Shown one piece after another: positions 57,965 through 64,000 of a stretch of 64,000 bases of DNA. The stretch is taken from positions 62,001-126,000 of the forward strand of contig NZ_JAHBRX010000003.1 of the NCBI RefSeq assembly GCF_018398335.1, written 5' to 3'. Under the pieces are notes generated by a model. The model saw only the letters and a list, made by a program, of their open reading frames with translations. It ran no database searches and was not told where the DNA came from. The stretch comes from Chelatococcus sp. HY11 (GTDB lineage: Bacteria > Pseudomonadota > Alphaproteobacteria > Rhizobiales > Beijerinckiaceae). Position 1 is the stretch's first letter. Every line of letters starts with the position of its first letter. The translations under genes were made by a program, and so were the position numbers.

Positions 57965-60652
57965 ATGGGCAACGGGCTGGAAACGAATACGACGGTCACG
58001 TTCAGGATCACACCTGAAGGTGCCAGACATTCCGTGGTAGTCGCGACAGAGCGGATCACAGAGCGTGAACAAGGGACAAGGCCGAGGCGCGGGCTCCCTC
58101 CCCCGCCCAAACAATATCTTCTGATTGGATTCGACGCCGAATACGTCCCGCCCGCACCGCCACACTCTGGCGACGACACGGGGCCAAGCGAACCCCTAAG
58201 CAACGACATTCTTTCGTACCAATTTTCCGTAAGAAAGGTCGTCGAGGGAGAAGAGCCGGGCTCTCCTATCGTGGGGATCGTCCTTCCCGACGACGGCGGA
58301 CGCGTTGCTCTCGCTCCGTTTCTTGCCTTTGCGATTGGAACCTGGCTCGAGAGGTTTCCCGGCGAGACCGCGCCTTCGACCATCTACCTCGTGGGGCATT
58401 TCACGAGGGAGAGCATTTCGGCCTTTGCGGATTTTAGGGATTTTCAGAGAAGCCTCAGCATCATCCACAATACGTTTGTAACGTTGAACCGGACTCTTGC
58501 TATCAAGCTCACCCCATTAGATGCGCGGCAGGTCTCCTTGACCATCAACCTGCGGGATGTCCGCCTTCTGGCGCCGGAAGATCATTCTACCCTTGATCAG
58601 ATAGCCCATATCCTTGATCTGCCAAGGGCAGAGGCGACATACAGAGGGCCGCTGCCTTCGCATTCCCACCTGAAGGACCTGATCGCCCAGGATTGGCCCC
58701 GCTATCAAGCCTGGGCTGTTCAGAACGCCAACATCTGTGCCGCTTATGCCGAAAGGCTGCTAACTCGAAGTAGCACACTGGCGGGCAAGTTCACGCTGCC
58801 TGTCACCTTGACTTCCATCGGTCAGCAAATGGTTCTTGATCGTTGGAAGACGGCGCGTTTCCAACCGCTTGAACCGCTTGGCAAGGAGGAAATCCAGGAG
58901 ACCAGGTTCGACAGGAGATCGGCAAGGTTCGTCACCAAAAAGACGAACGTGTACATTGACCGGGTTCATTGGGAGGTCGACTTCGTCACTGATTCCTATC
59001 ACGGGGGGCGCAACGAGCAGTTCATGTTCGGACCAGCGCCTGAAGGAGAATGGCGGGATTTCGATCTAGCCTCGGCCTACACCACTGCGATGTCCTTGAT
59101 CTGCCTGCCCCAGTGGCATGATCTCCAGCCTCTCACCAATCTTGAAGACGTCAAGCCAACCGATCTCGCCTTTGCCTGCGTCGCGTTCGAATTCCCGGAG
59201 ACTGTGCGTTTTCCTTCCCTGCCGGTGAGAACCGAAAACGGGCTCATCTTCCCGCGCAAGGGACGCTCCGTCTGCTCGGCCCCCGAAATTGCCCTTGCGC
59301 GAGAGCTTCAGGCGGAGCTCACCCTGATCAAGGGGGTAACGGTCCCAGTGGATCTGGAAAAGCCCCTGTTCAAGGGCTTCATCACCGACTGCCTCGAACA
59401 CCGAAATGCCTTTGAAAAGGGGTCCCTGGACAACCTCTTCTGGAAAGAGCTTGGCAACAGCACCTATGGCAAACTTGCACAGGGGCTGAGGAAGAAGCGC
59501 GTGTACGATTCCCGTTCAAACAAGATGGAGTTCATCCCCGAGGCGAAGATCACGCAGCCTTTTTATGCCTCCTTCATCACCTCTTACACCCGGGCCGTGA
59601 TCGGGGAGATTCTCAACCGGCTGCCCCAAGAGGTAGCCGTCTTCAGCGTGACAACCGATGGGTTTCTGTGCACAGCCTCCCTCGAGGATATGTCCATGGC
59701 GCTCTCAGGTCCCTTGGCCGGATCATTCATGCAAGCCAGGCGAGATCTGGTTGGGAATGATGATGCCCTTGAAGTCAAACATATTATCCGGCAGCCAATC
59801 GGATGGAGAACGCGGGGCTCAGCCACCTTGAAACCCGGACACGAGCCAGAAGATATTGTACTCCAGAAGGGCGGCATCAAAGCGCCTGAGCGGTATGGCA
59901 AGCTCGAGCAGAACCGTTACATGGTTGATCTGTTTCTGAACAGAACGGCCGATCAAACGATAACGCAAAGCACGAACATTACGATCCGTCAGATGATCGC
60001 CGAGAATGTTGATTTTGGCATGGAGTACAGTGAGAGACGCCTCGCGATGGAGTTCGACTGGAAGCGCGTTCCCACCAACCATCGTGACGAGACTATCGAG
60101 TTCGAAGGAACACCTTTCAATCATCTTGCATTTGATTCCATACCACTTCAATCCAAGGAGCAATTTGAAGAACTTAGGTCTCTCTGGGCAGCATACACCA
60201 AGAATGATCCCAAAATACTGAAGACGGAAGCCGATTGCTCCCGGTTTATGGACTACGTGGATGCGAAGCGTAACAATGGCCGCTATGCCTTCACAGAGGA
60301 TGGGGATCTCAAAAGAATCAAGCTCGAACTATGCGCGGCCCTTGTCCGGCGGGACGGCAGTTTCGCGGAAATCAGAACGAGATCCACATATACGCACAAG
60401 GAATTTGCCAGAATCCTCACTAATTTTGGAATTCCCTGCAAAGATAGCGATGTTGAAAATGCAGCCAGGAACAAGAAAAAAGGAAGGCTGATGGCTTATG
60501 GTCAATCCGGAGATTCAGAACGTGTCAAAGGGGTATTGATCAAGCTGAAAAACGAATGTTTTCCGGATCTGGATATTGCTTTATTTCTCAAAGGGGATAT
60601 TGGCAATATTTCTCACAACGAAAACACGGCTTCTGATAATGGGATGGTCTGA
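57965..60652 (+). CDS. Family-B DNA polymerase, protein-primed or pipolin-like
   Basis: An 895-aa polymerase. Exonuclease part: FDAEY (Asp57, Glu59), NLRDVRLLAP (Asp198), and WAVQNAN where Asn254 replaces the expected Exo III Asp. Linker: YHGGRNEQF (345-353), the YxGG motif. Polymerase part: motif A DLASAY (Asp367), motif B KELGNSTYG (494-502), motif C TTDGF (Asp565), followed by GWRTRGSATL and a long C-terminal region. This layout fits mitochondrial-plasmid/phage-type PolB and especially primer-independent PolB of pipolins. It is flanked by palindromic direct repeats. Confidence 0.88.
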   Translation: MGNGLETNTTVTFRITPEGARHSVVVATERITEREQGTRPRRGLPPPPKQYLLIGFDAEYVPPAPPHSGDDTGPSEPLSNDILSYQFSVRKVVEGEEPGSPIVGIVLPDDGGRVALAPFLAFAIGTWLERFPGETAPSTIYLVGHFTRESISAFADFRDFQRSLSIIHNTFVTLNRTLAIKLTPLDARQVSLTINLRDVRLLAPEDHSTLDQIAHILDLPRAEATYRGPLPSHSHLKDLIAQDWPRYQAWAVQNANICAAYAERLLTRSSTLAGKFTLPVTLTSIGQQMVLDRWKTARFQPLEPLGKEEIQETRFDRRSARFVTKKTNVYIDRVHWEVDFVTDSYHGGRNEQFMFGPAPEGEWRDFDLASAYTTAMSLICLPQWHDLQPLTNLEDVKPTDLAFACVAFEFPETVRFPSLPVRTENGLIFPRKGRSVCSAPEIALARELQAELTLIKGVTVPVDLEKPLFKGFITDCLEHRNAFEKGSLDNLFWKELGNSTYGKLAQGLRKKRVYDSRSNKMEFIPEAKITQPFYASFITSYTRAVIGEILNRLPQEVAVFSVTTDGFLCTASLEDMSMALSGPLAGSFMQARRDLVGNDDALEVKHIIRQPIGWRTRGSATLKPGHEPEDIVLQKGGIKAPERYGKLEQNRYMVDLFLNRTADQTITQSTNITIRQMIAENVDFGMEYSERRLAMEFDWKRVPTNHRDETIEFEGTPFNHLAFDSIPLQSKEQFEELRSLWAAYTKNDPKILKTEADCSRFMDYVDAKRNNGRYAFTEDGDLKRIKLELCAALVRRDGSFAEIRTRSTYTHKEFARILTNFGIPCKDSDVENAARNKKKGRLMAYGQSGDSERVKGVLIKLKNECFPDLDIALFLKGDIGNISHNENTASDNGMV

Positions 60653-60805
60653 TAGAGTCTGGTATCTTTTTTTGTACCCCCATCATAATCGATAATTGAC
60701 CTTGCAATGCACATCAGAAAGGGGAGCGATCAGAACGAAGAAAAAAAGTATCTAGTAAGGCTTGTTAGGATCATATGTATAGCATAACAATATACGCCCC
60801 CTCAC

Positions 60806-60854
60806 TCTCCCGTACAATATATTGCCAAAGACACCCATACGGCTATTGTACGGG
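60806..60854. repeat. 49-bp direct repeat with internal palindrome, right copy
   Basis: Second copy of the repeat at 55848-55896. Here CCCGTACAATA (60809-60819) and TATTGTACGGG (60844-60854) are perfect 11-bp inverted repeats around 24 bases, so a single strand could fold into a hairpin. Confidence 0.82.
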
Positions 60855-60864
60855 TAGTGTGTCT

Positions 60865-61224
60865 ATGAATACATTTTTCACCGGGTTATCTTCCACCTTT
60901 GCCGGTCGTTACCAAAAGGAAGGAAAAAAGTTCCACCATTGTTGCTGGGGTCCTGGTGATTGCAACCGGCAAGGCAGAGTTGTTGAAGGGGAACGGTATG
61001 ATCTTAGCGGTCACTGCCGAGAATGCCCATTTGCCCAAAGCCAACCTAGTGGCTCAGTGACCGCCTTGCACTATCAATCAGTCTGGATTGAGTTTCGAAA
61101 TCGTCGATCTGCCGTCGCAGACTGGCCAATAGCGGTCGTACGTCGTCGTCTCCGCAATCGAACGGATCTATGTCGCGCAGTCGAGCCTCGACGCGAGCGA
61201 TCTGAACCGCTGCGCTATCCTTGA
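60865..61224 (+). CDS. Possible small Cys-rich protein (weak)
   Basis: The frame from ATG 60865 has a cysteine cluster (FHHCCWGPGDC then GHCRECPFAQ) that could bind zinc, just after the right repeat. From about 61046 it is antisense to a better supported gene, so only the first half may be real or the frame may be spurious. Confidence 0.25.
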   Translation: MNTFFTGLSSTFAGRYQKEGKKFHHCCWGPGDCNRQGRVVEGERYDLSGHCRECPFAQSQPSGSVTALHYQSVWIEFRNRRSAVADWPIAVVRRRLRNRTDLCRAVEPRRERSEPLRYP

Positions 61225-61351
61225 GGCTCCACAGTTCGGCAAGCCGCATCGCGACATTTGGATCGCCGACATAGGCGACAAGCCTCAAGCCCATCTCAAG
61301 CTCGATTTCGATATTGGCGCCTTCAGCACGCACGAGCGGAAAATCCCCCAT
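61046..61351 (-). CDS. Small unrecognised protein
   Basis: A 101-aa acidic protein (MGDFPLVRAEGANIEIELEM, RLAELWSLKDSAAVQIARVE, then a charged helix). ATG 61351 is preceded by GGGGGAGGGG, a strong ribosome-binding site. Coding-like residue composition. No domain is recognised. Confidence 0.55.
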   Translation of the reverse strand: MGDFPLVRAEGANIEIELEMGLRLVAYVGDPNVAMRLAELWSLKDSAAVQIARVEARLRDIDPFDCGDDDVRPLLASLRRQIDDFETQSRLIDSARRSLSH

Positions 61352-61811
61352 AACCCCTCCCCCATTTCACGAAGCGACGCACATCGTGCGTGTCTGCCCT
61401 CCAGGTTAACAGGACCCGTTCCTACCAGAATGTTCAGGTTCTAGCGAACGTTAACTATTTTGGCAAATGTGAGAATAGGTTTGCTGGGAAGCTTTTCCAA
61501 GAGCGAGGGAACAGGCCATTTGAAAACTGTCGCATTCTGCGCTCCGGAAACTCGCGATTAGAACCTGGAGTAATGCCGGCCTCGTCAGCCCCACCCTTGT
61601 GCCCAACTGGCGGGGCTGCCCAGTCCCTCTCGCAGACTCTAAGCACAAGGGGTTTCGCCACTCCCAAGCTGAAGATCCGGCGGATCTCTGAGCCACATCT
61701 TGTTGAGCGATGCGAGGACATGAAAAACCATACAATTGGCAGCCTTTTTGAGAAAGGTTGATCGATTTTGGCTGTCGTGATTTACGCTTTTGATGTAGAC
61801 TCGAAAGGGTC
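61352..61811. other. No supported gene
   Basis: Overlapping frames on both strands (61390-61761 plus, 61451-61837 minus) have no recognisable family, ribosome-binding site or conserved motif. The end of the stretch probably includes the lost terminus of the IS5-type fragment that follows. Confidence 0.4.
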
Positions 61812-62260
61812 GTGGTCGGATGGCCGACATTCAGCAAGAAGCTGAGGCGCTACCCGACTGATCTGACCGACGAGGAATGGTCGTTGATTGAACCGTTCAT
61901 GCCGCCTGCCGCGCCGCGTGGACGGCCGCGAAGGATCGATCTACGCGAGGTGGTGAACGCGCTTCGCTATCTGGTGCGTACAGGCTGCGGATGGGAGATG
62001 CTTCCGAACGATTTTCCGCCATGGCAGACGGTGTATTGGTGGTTTCGCGCCCTCATGCGCCGCTTGCTGTTCAGCACCATCCACGACATGGCGCTGATGC
62101 TTGATCGTGAACGTGCCGGTCGCCATGCTAGCCCTTCGGCGGCGGTAATCGACAGCCAGTCGGTCAAGGCCCCCGCTGCAAAAAGCCATGGTTTTGACGC
62201 CAACAAGAAGATCGTCGGCCGCAAACGTGACATCGCCGTGGACACGGATGATCGAGTGCA
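61812..62260 (+). pseudogene. IS5-family transposase, 3'-truncated
   Basis: N-terminal about 150 residues of an IS5-type transposase related to the two intact copies at 13392 and 19975: [76 protein letters not shown]. Similarity stops at about 62260, before the second catalytic Asp and the Glu. The GTG at 61812 is a possible start. It is inactive. Confidence 0.85.
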
Positions 62261-62558
62261 GGACGCCAAATCCGGCGGAATCGGTCCACCATAGAGCTCG
62301 GCGCGACCTCCATAGCCGGCCGAGGGTCAAGTTCAGAGAGAAGTGATCTAATCAGCACCAACCTCAATGGCGGGGTGGCGCACTTCCACCCGCGAGCCAT
62401 TGTAGAAACATCCGATGGGCCCCCTCGCAGCCTAATTGCTTTCGCAAGTGACGCGTTGCTTATGTGCTCCGACCGGCGGCGGCGGCAGCTTTGGTGAAGC
62501 GATCGTCCGTGTCCACTGTGGTGGCTTGCCAACCCGTGGCGGTCTCAGTTGGCACTTC
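62261..62558. other. No supported gene
   Basis: A GC-rich stretch after the truncated transposase. Frames on the minus strand are open but I see no family or start signal. It may be a fragment of another mobile element. Confidence 0.35.
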
Positions 62559-62762
62559 TCAACGCGAAACCGCTTCAAATCGAAAGCGTCCACGTTGCCT
62601 TCTCACGCGAACAGCTTCGATTATCTTGCCGGAGTTAGGATCCACAACACGCCATTCGTCAGGCGCTGTCTGCTCCAAGGTCACCTTGAGGCTAGGGTAG
62701 TAAAAATTTATACCTTGGAGAAGCGCATCGAGCGTCGGCGCAGATGCCAGAAGTTCTGTCAT
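62559..62762 (-). CDS. Small unrecognised protein
   Basis: A 67-aa protein (MTELLASAPTLDALLQGINF, later VTLEQTAPDEWRVVDPNSGK and a basic end RRQRGRFRFEAVSR). Residue use is protein-like with a short helix-strand layout. No clear ribosome-binding site; ATG 62762 or the preceding GTG could start it. Confidence 0.45.
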   Translation of the reverse strand: MTELLASAPTLDALLQGINFYYPSLKVTLEQTAPDEWRVVDPNSGKIIEAVRVRRQRGRFRFEAVSR

Positions 62763-62867
62763 CACGGATCGTATCTCGCAGTCGCATTGTTTGCGGCAAA
62801 AAAAAATCAGTCAAAAATTTCAGAAGTATGTCGACTGACGTAACTTGGAACTGTTCATATCGGCACG

Positions 62868-63179
62868 ATGTCCCGGTTTCGCCCCCGAACGCGGATCAAT
62901 GTGGCGGGCCATGATTTTGTTCGTTCTTACGTACCCGGCTCGCGAGACCAGGCCTTTCCGCCTGCGAAAGTCGATAACTATGACCAGGAATTTTGCTTGC
63001 CTGCGCCAAGGGACGCCCTGGTGCGCTGTGGTTTCGCAAAGAAAAAGGGCTGGCTTTCCAATGAGAGCCAGCCTAAGTCAAAATGCTTGACCGAAGTCGA
63101 AACATTCCAGAGGGGAACGGCCAAAAACAAACCCCACGCCGGGAGGGCGCGGAGCCCAACATCTTCAGCCATCGGCTGA
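62868..63179 (+). CDS. Possible small protein (weak)
   Basis: A 103-aa frame (MSRFRPRTRINVAGHDFVRS...) with coding-like composition in its first 65 codons and no recognised domain. The ribosome-binding site is unclear. It overlaps a minus-strand frame at 62978-63214 that looks less likely. Confidence 0.3.
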   Translation: MSRFRPRTRINVAGHDFVRSYVPGSRDQAFPPAKVDNYDQEFCLPAPRDALVRCGFAKKKGWLSNESQPKSKCLTEVETFQRGTAKNKPHAGRARSPTSSAIG

Positions 63180-63319
63180 TATGACGCCTGCATCGTCATT
63201 GTGCAACGCAGCATGAATCATGGCAGCTCTGCGCGATACGCAATGCACCTTATACAGCATCAAGTTACCTGTCTCATTTGCCTCTCTCTTGAGGCAAGCC
63301 TTAGTTTTCCACGGGTGTC

Positions 63320-63608
63320 CTAGTGGATGTGATGTTTAAACGTCAGTGGACCGCCAGGCTTTCCCCCACGGCGAGTTTGAGTATCGATCAACCGTCGACA
63401 TGAAGCCCGAAGATCAGCTTCCTCTCGAGTTATGTGCAGGGCTTCGGTTTCCTCAAGGCCTTCGAACCCGGTCCACGCAGGCGTCAGCGATCTGACGTCA
63501 ATCGCTCCGAGAAAGGGATTCTCGGCCAACCTTTTGGGCATTGGCAATAAACTGTGCGATGTCCTCGCGAACCGCGGTGCGATAGGCCTGTTTAGGATCA
63601 TCTCGCAT
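63320..63608 (-). pseudogene. Possible frameshifted small gene (weak)
   Basis: The frame from ATG 63608 reads MRDDPKQAYRTAVREDIAQF up to a stop near 63498. An adjacent frame then continues with LGAIDVRSLTPAWTGFEGLE and ALHITREEADLRASCRRLID to 63320. Both parts look protein-like, suggesting one gene of about 95 codons with a frameshift near 63510. No family is recognised. Confidence 0.3.
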
Positions 63609-64000
63609 ACTCGTCCCCATGGCGCGCCGGGTTGGAAAGCGAGGAACAACTTTCTCGAAGATGGTGGCGCGGTCGTGACAATCTTGCACCGGATCAAGGC
63701 AAAAGCGGCGCTCTATGGGATTGACGCCCCCTGCGAGCGTGCAAGCAATGTTGTCTGAAGCGCGCAGGACACTTCACAGGATATGGATTTTGGTCTTGAG
63801 TCCGTCCGTGATCGACCATGACAACGATCTGCATCCGTTTTTGCCGTCATTGGGTAGCACCGGCCTGATCATGCGTCATTCAAAGTCGGTTGGGTTCATC
63901 TCAGCTTATTTTGAGCCTGAACCAGATTGAAAGCCGGGTGTCTGGAAACGCCCCCTGTTCGCCGCTCGTCCATCATTTTGGGGCGTGTCCGCAAACGGTC

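Overview
The window looks like part of a plasmid or genomic island of an alphaproteobacterium, probably Hyphomicrobiales-like. The evidence is GC-rich codon use in the catabolic genes, gene families common in that group, and a dense load of IS21, IS66, IS110, IS5, IS701, IS1595 and Tn3-family elements. No rRNA, tRNA or CRISPR array was seen. Organism assignment is inference; the calls below rest on translated motifs, not on a database search.

Bases 1-33100 are mainly catabolic. A Tn3-family transposon end (1-1650) is followed by a block on the minus strand: SnoaL-like protein, acyl-CoA ligase, a protein of unknown function, a DUF6285-like protein, an aminoglycoside-phosphotransferase-fold kinase, two short-chain dehydrogenases (SDRs) and a YciI-like protein (1825-8130). 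A divergent SDR lies at 8274-9020. A branched-chain-amino-acid-type ABC transporter (livFGMH, 9027-12702) follows; its binding-protein gene is cut by an IS5-family insertion. Next are pieces of a homogentisate (tyrosine/phenylacetate) pathway: a truncated maiA, fahA, hmgA and a divergent MarR regulator. These are broken up by two identical 897-bp IS copies and a second IS5-type element. An epoxide hydrolase, a Gfo/Idh/MocA protein, a cytochrome P450 with its [2Fe-2S] ferredoxin and ferredoxin reductase, a 3-hydroxyisobutyrate-dehydrogenase-like enzyme, a carboxymuconolactone-decarboxylase-like protein and a TctCBA tricarboxylate transporter complete this part. Two pseudogenes (old yellow enzyme, IS1595 transposase) show decay.

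Bases 33100-46830 are almost entirely mobile DNA. They hold an internally deleted IS5 relic, an IS110/IS1111-type element, an IS701 element, and a second IS110/IS1111-type gene interrupted by one IS21 element, itself interrupted by a second IS21 element. A complete Tn3-family transposon (42892-46709) comes next, sitting in an IS66 remnant that in turn cuts a secreted ClpP-fold-like gene. The Tn3 copy is in inverted orientation to the one at base 1, so the two bracket about 41 kb.

Bases 46830-64000 are different: lower coding density, AT-rich gaps and mostly unrecognised small genes. They contain a WGR-domain protein, three diverged paralogues with an HUH-endonuclease-like pattern (49034, 52240, 53207), a winged-helix-like protein and a serine recombinase with a res-like site. 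A 5-kb module bounded by two 49-bp, internally palindromic direct repeats (55848-55896 and 60806-60854) encodes an AAA/DUF4143 ATPase, a small charged protein and an 895-aa family-B DNA polymerase resembling protein-primed or pipolin-type primer-independent polymerases. This replication/recombination region is the strongest candidate for an undescribed system. The last 2 kb hold an IS5 fragment and only weakly supported small ORFs.
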